Below the pieces are notes generated by a model. It did no database searches, was not told where the DNA came from, and saw only the letters and a list, made by a program, of their open reading frames with translations. From Flavobacteriaceae bacterium (GTDB lineage Bacteria > Bacteroidota > Bacteroidia > Flavobacteriales > Flavobacteriaceae): a stretch of DNA of 59,113 nt. Positions 50,572 through 58,775 of the stretch are shown piece by piece (the first letter of the stretch is position 1; the number at the start of each line of letters is the position of its first letter). Made by a program: the position numbers and the translations under genes. The DNA is taken from NCBI GenBank assembly GCA_947452415.1, contig CANGCT010000004.1:1-59113 (forward strand). The letters are read 5' to 3'.

Positions 50572-51960
50572 TTAATCAGAAATTTCTTCTGAGTTGGTTA
50601 CTAAATTATCCGAGATAGTGGCTCGGTTTAAGATATTTTCGGGCAGCGATTTTTTAGCTTTTGCTCCCATTTTTTTTAATTTTTCTACGCTAGTTACCAA
50701 GTTTCCTTTACCGTCTACCAATTTGTTCATGGCACCTTGGTATTCTATTTTAGCTTCATCCATTTTTTTACCAATTTTCACTAAATCGGTAACAAAACCC
50801 TCAAATTTATCGTATAATGCTCCTGCTTGTCGCGCAATTTCTAGGGCATTTTCTTGTTGCTTTTGGTTGGTCCACATGCTGTCAATGGTGCGCAAAGTAG
50901 CCAAAAGAGTGGAAGGAGTTACAATTATAATATTCTTCTCGAAAGCCTTATTGTACAAAGTAGTATCTTCGTTTAATGCTAAAGCAAATGCCGATTCAAT
51001 TGGGATAAAAAGCAATACAAAATCGGGGCTTTCCATTTGATATAAATCGTGGTAATTCTTGTTACCCAACTGCTCCACATGACGATTAATTGCAATAACA
51101 TGATCTTTTAAATGCTGTGCTTTTAAAGTGTCGTCTTCTTCGTTAATATAACGTTCGTAAGCCGTTAAAGTCACTTTTGAATCGACTATCATTTTCTTTC
51201 CATCTGGTAAATTAATTACCACATCGGGGAATACGCGGTTACCGTCTTCGGTAACAAAACTTTGTTGTACAAAATACTCACGGTCTTTTTCCAATCCCGA
51301 CTTTTCTAAAACCCGTTCCAAAATTAGTTCCCCCCAATTTCCTTGCATTTTGCTGTCGCCTTTTAATGCTTTAGTTAAATTAAGAGTTTCTTTACTCATT
51401 TGCTCGTTCATTTCTCGTAAGCCCAATATTTGTTGACGTAAAGCAGCATGATAATCAATGCTTTCTTTGTGGGTATCTTCTACTTTCTTTTCAAAAAGTT
51501 GAATTTTATCTTGTAAAGGCGATAAAATAGTTTTTAAATTTTCTTTGTTTTGCTCGGTGAATTTAGAAGTTTTTTCTTCCAAAATTTTATTGGCTAAATT
51601 CTCAAATTCTTTAGTAAACTTTTCTTGAAGTTGCTCTACTTCTTGTTTTTGCTCCTTATTGCGTTCCCAAAGATTTTCAAAATCGGTTTCTTTTTTAGAT
51701 AATTGAATGGCTAATGCTTCTTTTTCTGATCGGATAGTTTCCTTATCTAAATTGGATACTGCTAATTGTTTTTCAAAATCCGTGCGATCCATTTGAACCT
51801 GCTCTTTCATCTGATTTATTTGCGAAAGCAAGCCATTATTTTTCTCTTCCAAAGTTGCTTTTTCCGATTTGGAATTGGCGGTAAACAACAATTTTCCAAG
51901 GAAAATCCCAATGGCTAAGGCGATAATAAATACTATTAAAATAGGTAAAACTGCTGTCAT
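50572..51960 (-). CDS. rmuC: DNA recombination protein RmuC
   Basis: A 462-residue protein with an N-terminal membrane helix (LPILIVFIIALAIGIFLGKLLF), a long coiled coil (about residues 30-190, e.g. KEQKQEVEQLQEKFTKEFENLANKI in part) and the RmuC nuclease-like core: MQGNWGELILERVLEKSGLEKDREYF, FPDVVINLPDGKKMIVDSKVTL and ALRTIDSMWTNQKQ (in parts). RmuC limits inversions at short inverted repeats in E. coli, and the core is of the PD-(D/E)xK type (DxK in VDSKVT). Length and order match the family. Confidence 0.93.
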   Translation of the reverse strand: MTAVLPILIVFIIALAIGIFLGKLLFTANSKSEKATLEEKNNGLLSQINQMKEQVQMDRTDFEKQLAVSNLDKETIRSEKEALAIQLSKKETDFENLWERNKEQKQEVEQLQEKFTKEFENLANKILEEKTSKFTEQNKENLKTILSPLQDKIQLFEKKVEDTHKESIDYHAALRQQILGLREMNEQMSKETLNLTKALKGDSKMQGNWGELILERVLEKSGLEKDREYFVQQSFVTEDGNRVFPDVVINLPDGKKMIVDSKVTLTAYERYINEEDDTLKAQHLKDHVIAINRHVEQLGNKNYHDLYQMESPDFVLLFIPIESAFALALNEDTTLYNKAFEKNIIIVTPSTLLATLRTIDSMWTNQKQQENALEIARQAGALYDKFEGFVTDLVKIGKKMDEAKIEYQGAMNKLVDGKGNLVTSVEKLKKMGAKAKKSLPENILNRATISDNLVTNSEEISD

Positions 51961-52023
51961 TTTTTATGTGGTATAAGTATGTAAATATACTAAAGATGTA
52001 ATAAATGGAATAAAAAAAATAAT

Positions 52024-52031
52024 TATATTTG
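52024..52031 (+). promoter_or_regulatory. TATATTTG promoter box of a small toxin-antitoxin pair
   Basis: TATATTTG ends 14 bases before the ATG at 52046. No clear TTG box was found at the usual spacing. Confidence 0.5.
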
Positions 52032-52045
52032 TAAAAATAAAGGTT

Positions 52046-52264
52046 ATGAAGATAGTTATTGAGGCTGACGAACAATACCGAAATATGTTTTTGGAAATTG
52101 CTAATTCTATTAAAGCAAAAAATTCGTTTAATGAAGAGGCCGATTTTTCGGATGATTTACCAGGACATATGATAAAAGGAATTATTGAAAGTAGAAACCA
52201 AATTACAAGTGGTGAATTTTTATCCCATGAAGAGGTTATGAAAAAATATTTAGCAAAATACTAG
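52046..52264 (+). CDS. Small antitoxin-like protein
   Basis: A 72-residue acidic protein (MKIVIEADEQYRNMFLEIANSI, then GIIESRNQITSGEFLSHEEVMKKYLAKY). The HEEVMKKYL ending is common in antitoxins paired with RelE/ParE toxins. No clear DNA-binding domain is visible. It is followed after 2 bp by a RelE/ParE-like gene, so a type II toxin-antitoxin pair is the best reading. Confidence 0.7.
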   Translation: MKIVIEADEQYRNMFLEIANSIKAKNSFNEEADFSDDLPGHMIKGIIESRNQITSGEFLSHEEVMKKYLAKY

Positions 52265-52266
52265 TA

Positions 52267-52536
52267 ATGGAAGTTTTTTGGACTATAAAAGCAGATATAA
52301 CTTTTGAAGTTATTGAAGCCCAATTTGGAAAAAAAGCAGCATTAAAATTTGTTTTGAAGGTAAATTCTATTAGTGGTTTAATTGAAAAGTTTCCTTTCCT
52401 TTTCAAATCTAGTTCAAAATTCTATAATGTCATAAAAGCAACGATAAACAAAAAGTGTTCTTTGTTTTATGAAATAAATAATACCACAATTTACCTACTC
52501 TATTTTTGGGATAATCGTCAAAATCCTATAGATTAA
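52267..52536 (+). CDS. RelE/ParE-like toxin
   Basis: An 89-residue protein: TIKADITFEVIEAQFGKKAALKFVLKV, FPFLFKSSSKFYNVIKATINKKCSLFYEINNTTIYLLYFWDNRQNP (in parts). The order of the N-terminal helices and the C-terminal sheet with YFWDNRQNP matches the RelE/ParE superfamily. A conserved basic or His residue at the end, typical of RelE, is not obvious, so its target cannot be told. It pairs with the upstream antitoxin. Confidence 0.75.
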   Translation: MEVFWTIKADITFEVIEAQFGKKAALKFVLKVNSISGLIEKFPFLFKSSSKFYNVIKATINKKCSLFYEINNTTIYLLYFWDNRQNPID

Positions 52537-52546
52537 CCCTAAAATT

Positions 52547-53143
52547 ATGCACCAACATTTTATTATTTACAAACCTTACGGCTATTTATCGCAGTTTATT
52601 TATGAGCTCAAGCGCCCAAAAAAGTTGCTCGGAGAATTACATGATTTCCCCGAGAATACTATGGCAATTGGCCGATTAGATGAAGATTCGGAAGGATTAC
52701 TTTTGCTTACTACCGATGGTAAAATGAGCGAAATGGTGCGCAGTAAAAAAGTAAAAAAAGAATATTACGTTCAAGTGGATGGGGTTGTAACTCCAGAAGC
52801 CATAGTTGAATTGAAAAAAGGAGTGCTAATTGGTTTTGATGGTAAAAAATACCTCACCAAAGAATGCGAAGCAAGCATTGTAAACGGAATTCCTAATTTT
52901 CCACAACGTGCCAAGAAAATTCGAGACGAACGTCACGGACCAACTTCTTGGTTGTCCATTACTATCAATGAAGGGAAGTTTCGACAGGTTCGTAAAATGA
53001 CTTCGGCAGTTGGTTTTCCTACTTTACGATTGGTTCGAGTTCGCATTGGAAATATCTATTTAAATAATTTACAAGCAGGAGAAGTTTTAGAATTGGAAGA
53101 TTTTTCAAAAATCAATGACAATAACAATTTCAAAAATCAATAA
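52547..53143 (+). CDS. RluE/RsuA family pseudouridine synthase
   Basis: A 198-residue single-domain pseudouridine synthase: FIIYKPYGYLSQ opening, AIGRLDEDSEGLLLLTTDG with the catalytic Asp in GRLDxDSEG, VKKEYYVQVDG and GKFRQVRKMTSAVGFPTLRLVRVRIG (in parts). It lacks an S4 domain, as in RluE, which modifies 23S rRNA in E. coli; the precise target here is not certain. It is followed after 3 bp by trmL, so the two RNA-modification genes form an operon. Confidence 0.92.
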   Translation: MHQHFIIYKPYGYLSQFIYELKRPKKLLGELHDFPENTMAIGRLDEDSEGLLLLTTDGKMSEMVRSKKVKKEYYVQVDGVVTPEAIVELKKGVLIGFDGKKYLTKECEASIVNGIPNFPQRAKKIRDERHGPTSWLSITINEGKFRQVRKMTSAVGFPTLRLVRVRIGNIYLNNLQAGEVLELEDFSKINDNNNFKNQ

Positions 53144-53146
53144 TTA

Positions 53147-53602
53147 ATGTTAAACATTGTTTTAGTTGAGCCTGAAATTCCAAATAATACCGGAAATATA
53201 GGTCGTTTGTGTGTTGGTACCGAAAGTCGGTTGCACTTAATACATCCATTTGGATTTGTTATAAATGACAAAAATTTAAAACGTTCGGGTTTGGATTATT
53301 GGGTGCATTTGGATGTTACCGAATACCAAAATGTTGCCGAATGGACAGCTCAAATTTCAGATACATCGAGAGTTTTCTTAATGAGTTCGCATGCCGCTAC
53401 TTCTATTTATGAAACCCAATTTCAAGATGGCGATTGGTTGGTTTTTGGGAAAGAAAGTGTTGGATTGAGTCAAGAAGTTTTGACACAATTCGAAAATCAT
53501 TTAACCATTCCAATGTCGAAATTAATCCGGAGTTTTAATATCGCCAATTCGGTGGCTTTTGTAGTTGGGGAGGCCAAAAGACAGATAAATATAAAAATTT
53601 GA
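53147..53602 (+). CDS. trmL: tRNA (cytidine/uridine-34) 2'-O-methyltransferase
   Basis: A 151-residue minimal SPOUT methyltransferase: NIVLVEPEIPNNTGNIGRLCVGT at the start, HPFGFVINDKNLKRSGLDYW (in parts), DWLVFGKESVGLS and IPMSKLIRSFNIANSVAFVVGEAKRQ at the knot. Length and motifs match TrmL, which methylates the wobble base of leucine tRNAs. The stop TGA overlaps the TTG start of the next gene by 4 bases (TTGA), so the galactanase gene is probably coupled to it. Confidence 0.92.
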   Translation: MLNIVLVEPEIPNNTGNIGRLCVGTESRLHLIHPFGFVINDKNLKRSGLDYWVHLDVTEYQNVAEWTAQISDTSRVFLMSSHAATSIYETQFQDGDWLVFGKESVGLSQEVLTQFENHLTIPMSKLIRSFNIANSVAFVVGEAKRQINIKI

Positions 53603-54948
53603 AAAATATAATTTTATTATTCTTGATTTTTTGTGTCCGATTGAATGCACAATGTTTTACTATTGGTGCTGATTTATCGTATACAAATTCAGTTTTAGCA
53701 AATGGTGGAGTTTATCGTGACATAAACAATGTTGAAGTAAACCCTTATTTACTTTTTGCTCAAAAAGGCGCAAATATGGTTAGAATGCGCTTGTTTCACA
53801 CCCCTCAGAACATTGTTGGTAATTGCGGAAATACCATAACGGCAAATGATATTAACGATGTTATTTTAGGATTTACAAACGCCAAAACCAATGGAATGAA
53901 ATTAAATTTGGCCATTCATTATGGAGATTATTTTAATGATCCTAATAAACAAAAAAGACCTCAAGCATGGGATGGACTTACAGGAACGGATCTCCTTAAT
54001 TCCATCTACAATTATACTATTTCGGTATTACAAAATCTAAAAAATAATAATGTTACTCCGGATATTGTTACAATAGGCAACGAAACTACTTGGGGATTTA
54101 TAGACGATACAAATACTACAAATGGTTGGAGTTGGCCTGAAGACGCTAATAAATTTAATATTGCTTTAACTGCGGTTGATAATTTCAATTCTTCTAATGG
54201 TACCTCAATAAAAAAAGCTGTTCATTTTACGGATAATACGGCCTCTTGGCTTACGGCATTGTTTAGTAGCCAAAACATAACTAACTATGATATTATAGGC
54301 GTTTCCTTTTATCCTGTTTGGTCTAATTTTACTTCTTTACCTCAATTAGGTAATTTAATTAATACATTAAAAAATACATATAATAAAGAAATAATGATTT
54401 TTGAAACTGGTGTGCCTTGGACGACGGATAGTTCTGATGGATATACAAATATTGTAAATTCGTATGGAAATTTAAATTACCCAATATCTCCACAAGGACA
54501 AAAACTATTTTTCTCAGACTTAGTAAATACAGTTTATAATTCAGGAGGAAAGGGCGTTCTTTACTGGGAGCCTGATTGGATAAGCTCCTCCATGTGTGAT
54601 CAATGGGGACAAGGATCGTCATATGAAAATATGAGTTTTTTTAATTTTACAAATAACAATACACCTTTGCCAATTTTTGATGTTTTCAATTTTTGTAATG
54701 AACTTTCTTTAAATAATCCGCGGGAAAGCGAAATTCAACTATTCCCAAATCCTGCCCATGATAAAGTTTTTTTTGAAGGAGTTGAGGATAAAACAAAGAT
54801 TGTTGTTTTGGATGTTTTTGGAAGAATAATTATGAAAAATACATTACAAGAAAATAATCTATCTATTTCCGAATTAAATTCTGGGATTTATTATTTTGTT
54901 TTTTATATTAAGGATTACAAGGTGGTAAAGAAAATGATAGTGAATTAA
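53599..54948 (+). CDS. Secreted GH53 endo-beta-1,4-galactanase with T9SS type A sorting domain
   Basis: A 449-residue secreted enzyme. The signal peptide (KNIILLFLIFCVRLNAQ) is followed by a GH53 barrel: GADLSYTNSVLANGG, GANMVRMRLFHTP, the acid/base Glu162 in TIGNETTWGF and the nucleophile Glu269 in IMIFETGVPW. The final 75 residues are a type A T9SS sorting domain (LFPNPAHDKVFFEG... GIYYFVFYIKDYKVVKKMIVN in parts). It would cut beta-1,4-galactan of plant or algal arabinogalactan. The start codon is TTG, coupled to trmL. No SusCD pair is adjacent. Confidence 0.9.
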   Translation: MKNIILLFLIFCVRLNAQCFTIGADLSYTNSVLANGGVYRDINNVEVNPYLLFAQKGANMVRMRLFHTPQNIVGNCGNTITANDINDVILGFTNAKTNGMKLNLAIHYGDYFNDPNKQKRPQAWDGLTGTDLLNSIYNYTISVLQNLKNNNVTPDIVTIGNETTWGFIDDTNTTNGWSWPEDANKFNIALTAVDNFNSSNGTSIKKAVHFTDNTASWLTALFSSQNITNYDIIGVSFYPVWSNFTSLPQLGNLINTLKNTYNKEIMIFETGVPWTTDSSDGYTNIVNSYGNLNYPISPQGQKLFFSDLVNTVYNSGGKGVLYWEPDWISSSMCDQWGQGSSYENMSFFNFTNNNTPLPIFDVFNFCNELSLNNPRESEIQLFPNPAHDKVFFEGVEDKTKIVVLDVFGRIIMKNTLQENNLSISELNSGIYYFVFYIKDYKVVKKMIVN

Positions 54949-54953
54949 TATTT

Positions 54954-55739
54954 TCACCTTATCATAAATCGTCCTTTTTCGCTATCAAATTTTATGTTTT
55001 CGTCTTTGAAAAGGGTATTGAAAACTCCTTTAATAATCAAATTACATGGCTGGTCTTGAACAAGATACTTTTCTGTCATAACAATCATTTCATCGGATAA
55101 TTGAATTGCCAAATCGATGTCGTGGGTAGAAAAAAGAATGCACTTATTGGATTCTGCTGCTAGTTTTTTCAATAATTTAAAAAGAGAAACTTTATGAAAT
55201 AAATCCAAATGTGTTGAAGGTTCATCTAAGATTATCAACGGAGTATCTTGTGCTAGAGCCCTTGCTACGAGTACATTTTGAAATTGTCCATCGCTTATTT
55301 CGTAATATTTTTTATTTGATAAATGTTCAATTTGGGTTAATGCAATTGCCTCGTTTACTTTTTCTAAATCTTCGGGGTTTAATTTTCCAATCCAATTGGT
55401 GTAAGGTTGTCTTCCCAAGGCAATTAATTCGAAAACAGTTAAGTTGCTTGTGGGTAATTTTTCGGTTAAAACCAAACTCAAATTCTGCGCTAAGTCAACA
55501 GGGCTGTATTCTTTTAGATTTTTATTATTCAATTGAACCTCTCCCGCCAACGGTTTTTTAAGTCCCGAAAGTGTTCTTAAAAGTGTTGATTTTCCAATTC
55601 CGTTTTCTCCAATTAAAGCAATTAATTTCCCTGCTTCTAGTTTTAAATTGATATTTTTAGCAATAACATTTTCTTTCGATTTGGATTTGTATCCAATCGA
55701 TAGGTTTGTAGAAGTAAGGATGTTTTTGTTATCGCTCAT
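54954..55739 (-). CDS. btuD: ABC transporter ATP-binding protein (B12/siderophore type)
   Basis: A 261-residue ABC ATPase: Walker A GENGIGKSTLL, Q-loop and a slightly divergent signature ISDGQFQNVLVARALAQ in place of LSGGQ, Walker B LIILDEPSTHLD, H-loop FSTHDID. It matches the FecE/BtuD group, which powers import of cobalamin, haem or siderophores. With the downstream-coded permease (56266) and binding lipoprotein (57383) and the nearby cobalamin riboswitch, B12 is the likely substrate. It is separated from the permease gene by a GxxExxY gene. Confidence 0.85.
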   Translation of the reverse strand: MSDNKNILTSTNLSIGYKSKSKENVIAKNINLKLEAGKLIALIGENGIGKSTLLRTLSGLKKPLAGEVQLNNKNLKEYSPVDLAQNLSLVLTEKLPTSNLTVFELIALGRQPYTNWIGKLNPEDLEKVNEAIALTQIEHLSNKKYYEISDGQFQNVLVARALAQDTPLIILDEPSTHLDLFHKVSLFKLLKKLAAESNKCILFSTHDIDLAIQLSDEMIVMTEKYLVQDQPCNLIIKGVFNTLFKDENIKFDSEKGRFMIR

Positions 55740-55751
55740 AATTTTTATTTA

Positions 55752-56223
55752 ACCACATAGGCACATAGGTCTATATTTTTGGTAATAGTTTGAAATAGTC
55801 ATTAACAAAAGTTTTTTGTCCTTCCTTAAAAATATTAAAGCAATTAAAGTTTATTAATATGCCCTTAGGGGATTTTAAAAGTTTCATATAGGTTAGAAGC
55901 TGCGCTTCATGAATAGGATTAATTATTGAAACAGATTTTAATTCTACCACAATACAATTTTCAATAAATAAATCACATCTGAAATCAATATTAAGTTCTT
56001 TATTTTTATAATGAACTGGAACTTTTAACTCTGTTGAAAAATTTATTTTTCTATGTGTTAACTCTTCAATCAAACAAAGATGATAAATATTTTCAAGTAA
56101 TCCTGGCCCCATTGCTTTATGGACTTCTATTGCAGAACCAATAATTTCATATGTCAATTCATCTAAATATTTTTGTGTTATCATTTAAATATTTTTTTAA
56201 ATTAAACTATGTGCCTATGTGGT
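55752..56223. repeat. Perfect 17-bp inverted repeat flanking the GxxExxY gene
   Basis: ACCACATAGGCACATAG at 55752-55768 and its exact complement at 56207-56223 enclose the GxxExxY gene. The right arm is followed by AT-rich text and TTTTTTCTGCCACGG. Confidence 0.9.
55771..56184 (-). CDS. GxxExxY protein
   Basis: A 137-residue protein of the GxxExxY family: the name motif is GLLENIY in VHKAMGPGLLENIYHLCLIEEL. Then come LKVPVHYKNKELNIDFRCDLFIENCIVVELKSVS (in parts), which resembles a PD-(D/E)xK nuclease core (D-F-R-C-D-L then E-L-K), and LLTYMKLLKSPKGILINF. The nuclease-like core is an inference from pattern. It splits the ABC transporter genes and is bounded by a perfect 17-bp inverted repeat, as if inserted. 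Confidence 0.88.
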   Translation of the reverse strand: MITQKYLDELTYEIIGSAIEVHKAMGPGLLENIYHLCLIEELTHRKINFSTELKVPVHYKNKELNIDFRCDLFIENCIVVELKSVSIINPIHEAQLLTYMKLLKSPKGILINFNCFNIFKEGQKTFVNDYFKLLPKI

Positions 56224-56265
56224 AAATTTTTTCTGCCACGGTTTTTACAGATTATTCTATTAATA

Positions 56266-57312
56266 TCAAACCAACCTATTTTTTCTTACCAACAACCAAA
56301 TAACCACAGGTGCTCCCACAATAGACGTAATAGCGTTTATTGGCAATGTAAAATCAAATCCTGGCATTTGGGAAACCATATCGCAAAAGAGCATGATAAT
56401 CGCTCCTATAAGTATGGTACTCCAAAACAAAATGCGGTGGTTACTCGTTTGAAAAAGTAATTTGGATAAATGTGGTACTGCCAATCCAACAAAGGCAATA
56501 GGACCTGCAAAAGCCGTGATGCTTCCTGCTAAAATACTTGTTGCAAGAATAATTAATCTTCTGGTTTTTTTTACTTTTAAGCCCAAACTTTTAGCGTAAT
56601 TTTCTCCTAAAAGTAAAGTATCCAATGATTTTATAGAAAATAAACTTAATAGTAATCCGATGGTAACAGCAACCAATAAAATGTTTATATTTTGCCAAGA
56701 TAAATTTCCAATGTTACCCAAACTCCAAAAGGTGAATTTTTGTAATTTTTCTGCCGAACTAAAAAACGTTAATACCGAAACTATGGCGCCTGCAAAACTA
56801 CTAAACATCAATCCTGCAATTAATATGGTCATGGTGTCCCGCAAAAATTTGGATATCAAAAGCACTAACAGCAATACAGAAAAACTACCCAAACAAGAGG
56901 CTAAAATGATTCCGTAAGACGACAATAAAAAAGTAGAAATTACAGCCGGCAAAGCTCCTGCACCTAAAATCACAAAGGCAACTCCCAAACTAGAACCTGA
57001 ACTCAAACCCAAAACATAAGGCCCAGCAAGTGGATTTCTAAATAAAGTTTGCATTAATAATCCACTAATGGATAGCCCAATGCCAACTAAAACAGCGGTA
57101 ATTGCTTTTGGAAGTCTAAAATTAATGATGATGTATTCCCAAGTGTCTTTGCTTGCCGTGGAGCCAAACAAACTTTTAATTACTTCTTTAAACGGAATGG
57201 CAACTTGCCCCAAAGAGATATTCAATAACAAAGCCATAAGCAACAGCAAAGTCAGTACAGAAAATAGAATAGTATTTCGGGTTTGGAACATTGCTATTGC
57301 TAATTTTGTCAT
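56266..57312 (-). CDS. btuC: FecCD family ABC permease (probable B12 importer)
   Basis: A 348-residue permease with about ten hydrophobic helices. FecCD signatures include INFRLPKAITAVLVGIGLSISGLLMQTLFRNPLAGPYVLGLSSGSSLGV (in parts), RRLIILATSILAGSITAFAGPIAFVGLAVPHLSKLLF and TLPINAITSIVGAPVVIWLL. It would form the channel with the ATPase at 54954. The first codons (MTKLAIA) overlap a common interspersed repeat, so the ATG at 57291 (MFQTRNT) may be the real start. B12 is inferred from the riboswitch and the receptor nearby. Confidence 0.88.
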   Translation of the reverse strand: MTKLAIAMFQTRNTILFSVLTLLLLMALLLNISLGQVAIPFKEVIKSLFGSTASKDTWEYIIINFRLPKAITAVLVGIGLSISGLLMQTLFRNPLAGPYVLGLSSGSSLGVAFVILGAGALPAVISTFLLSSYGIILASCLGSFSVLLLVLLISKFLRDTMTILIAGLMFSSFAGAIVSVLTFFSSAEKLQKFTFWSLGNIGNLSWQNINILLVAVTIGLLLSLFSIKSLDTLLLGENYAKSLGLKVKKTRRLIILATSILAGSITAFAGPIAFVGLAVPHLSKLLFQTSNHRILFWSTILIGAIIMLFCDMVSQMPGFDFTLPINAITSIVGAPVVIWLLVRKNRLV

Positions 57313-57362
57313 TCCGAGGCACGAGAAATCTCATTTTATAAACTTATGGGATTCCGCTTTTC
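57306..57362. repeat. Interspersed repeat (GTCATTCCGAGGCACGAG type)
   Basis: The text GTCATTCCGAGGCACGAG, then AATCTCAT and ATGGGATTCCGC, matches a repeat I recognise from many Flavobacteriaceae intergenic regions. Here its CAT supplies the first possible start codon of the permease gene. Copy number cannot be judged from one window. Confidence 0.5.
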
Positions 57363-57382
57363 AGAACTACAAAGGTTGTGTT

Positions 57383-58519
57383 TTATTTTAACTTTTCAAA
57401 AAAGAAAGGCTTATAAGCCACCAACAAATCGGGATGCAAGATTTTCACAATATCTTTCAAAACAATATCGGGTCTATTTGGAGCCAATTCATAGTATAAA
57501 ATGCCACCCGTTTTTCCTTTTCTACCGCTGAAAGAATATACATTTTTATTTTGGAATGCTTTAAATTGCGAGTAATGCGGGTTGGCATCGAGCATTTCTT
57601 TTAACGATCCAAATTGCCCGGAAGTTATCCATAAATCGGCATTTTTTCCTTTTTCTAAAATCGTTTCAAACGATAACGAAAGACTTCCAGTTCCTGTGGT
57701 TGCAGCCCATAAATAATTGCCTTGCGCTTGTTTTAATAATTGGCAACCCCAACTAGTTCCTTGTGGTAAATACCATTTGTCTTCAAACATGTCTCCGGCT
57801 AAAATAGTTGGATGTGTGGTTGCACTCTTGGCGATTTCCAAAGTGTGTAAATAGTCTTTTTCTATTTTAGAAAATATCTCGTTGGCTTTATCTTGTTTGC
57901 CATACAAAGCACCGAAAAACTTAATCCATTCGGCTTTTCCTAACGGCGTTTGCTCGTTCCAATCGCCATTTAATAAGACTTTTAAACCATTTTTTTGAAG
58001 ATTATCTAGTGTTGGGTTGTTGTTATCTAAACCATATCCAATGATAATTTGGGGTTGTAAATCGATAAGTACTTCGGTATTCAAGGCTTGATTAGAACCC
58101 AATTCTTTTACTTTTTTGGCATCAATTAAAGCACGAACTTTCTCGGAAGAAATGTAATTCAAATTTGGAAATCCAACCAAAGTATTTTCTACGCCTAGCA
58201 TTTCTAAGGATGGAATGTGCGTGGTTGAAGTCACTACAATAGTTTTCACGGGAACCGAAATAGTAAGAAACTGTTTCAAACTATCGGGAATAATCCCGTT
58301 TTTTTCTTTCAGAATATAGGTATACGATTTATCGGCTTTAGGCCAAGGATTGGAAACGGTTACCACAGAAAATCCATTGTTATTTAATATAGAAAATCCT
58401 TTGGCATAATGAATTTCGTTTTTCGGAACTAAAGTTGCTGGATCGTGGACTTCCTTTTTGCATTGCACAAAAGGAAAAACAAGCAGAACAAATAAAAAGG
58501 ATTTTAAAAAATGCGACAT
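57383..58519 (-). CDS. btuF: ABC transporter substrate-binding lipoprotein (probable BtuF)
   Basis: A 378-residue class III binding protein: signal MSHFLKSFLFVLLVFPFVQC with lipid Cys20, then VVTSTTHIPSLEMLGVENTLVGFPNL, ALNTEVLIDLQPQIIIGYG and KAEWIKFFGALYGKQDKANEIFSKIEKDY (in parts), as in BtuF/FhuD-type proteins. Relatives bind cobalamin, haem or ferric siderophores in the periplasm; B12 is inferred from the riboswitch-controlled receptor. It begins the minus-strand btu-like unit, with a TACTTTTG box (58542-58535, minus) 15 bp ahead of the start. Confidence 0.85.
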   Translation of the reverse strand: MSHFLKSFLFVLLVFPFVQCKKEVHDPATLVPKNEIHYAKGFSILNNNGFSVVTVSNPWPKADKSYTYILKEKNGIIPDSLKQFLTISVPVKTIVVTSTTHIPSLEMLGVENTLVGFPNLNYISSEKVRALIDAKKVKELGSNQALNTEVLIDLQPQIIIGYGLDNNNPTLDNLQKNGLKVLLNGDWNEQTPLGKAEWIKFFGALYGKQDKANEIFSKIEKDYLHTLEIAKSATTHPTILAGDMFEDKWYLPQGTSWGCQLLKQAQGNYLWAATTGTGSLSLSFETILEKGKNADLWITSGQFGSLKEMLDANPHYSQFKAFQNKNVYSFSGRKGKTGGILYYELAPNRPDIVLKDIVKILHPDLLVAYKPFFFEKLK

Positions 58520-58534
58520 GGAATTATTTTTTGC

Positions 58535-58542
58535 AAAAGTAA
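58535..58542 (-). promoter_or_regulatory. TACTTTTG promoter box of the ABC importer unit
   Basis: Minus-strand TACTTTTG ends 15 bases before the binding-protein start. The riboswitch lies further out and reads the other way, so this promoter is not directly under it. Confidence 0.5.
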
Positions 58543-58628
58543 ATTAATGTTTCCACAAATTGGCACTTGTGTAACATTTGATGCAAAATCAATTTTTTAA
58601 AATCTCTAAATTTGAATAAAATTTCAAA

Positions 58629-58744
58629 ATGACAGATTCCAATATTTTAGGAACCTCGTTGTCGGAATTATTCTACTGCACTTTTTAGTAGGATTTGTTT
58701 GGTTGATACTAAAATTTTCTAAAAAGAAAGAAGATAAAGTCTAA
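58629..58744 (+). pseudogene. Frameshifted small single-helix membrane protein
   Basis: In the 517-bp stretch without a full gene (58520-59036), a frame opens MTDSNI and then loses phase at a T4 run. With one added T it reads on as FRNLVVGIILLHFLVGF and WLILKFSKKKEDKV to a stop at 58742-58744, giving a 38-residue protein with one membrane helix and a basic/acidic tail. The coherent helix suggests a real small gene with a one-base loss, or a sequence error. The function is unknown. Confidence 0.45.
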
Positions 58745-58754
58745 TAAATTCAAC

Positions 58755-58762
58755 TACATTTG
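58755..58762 (+). promoter_or_regulatory. TACATTTG promoter box ahead of the cobalamin riboswitch
   Basis: TACATTTG on the plus strand lies just upstream of the riboswitch. Transcription from it would include the whole aptamer and lead into the receptor gene at 59037, with a leader of about 270 bases. Confidence 0.6.
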
Positions 58763-58775
58763 CAAACGTATTTCG

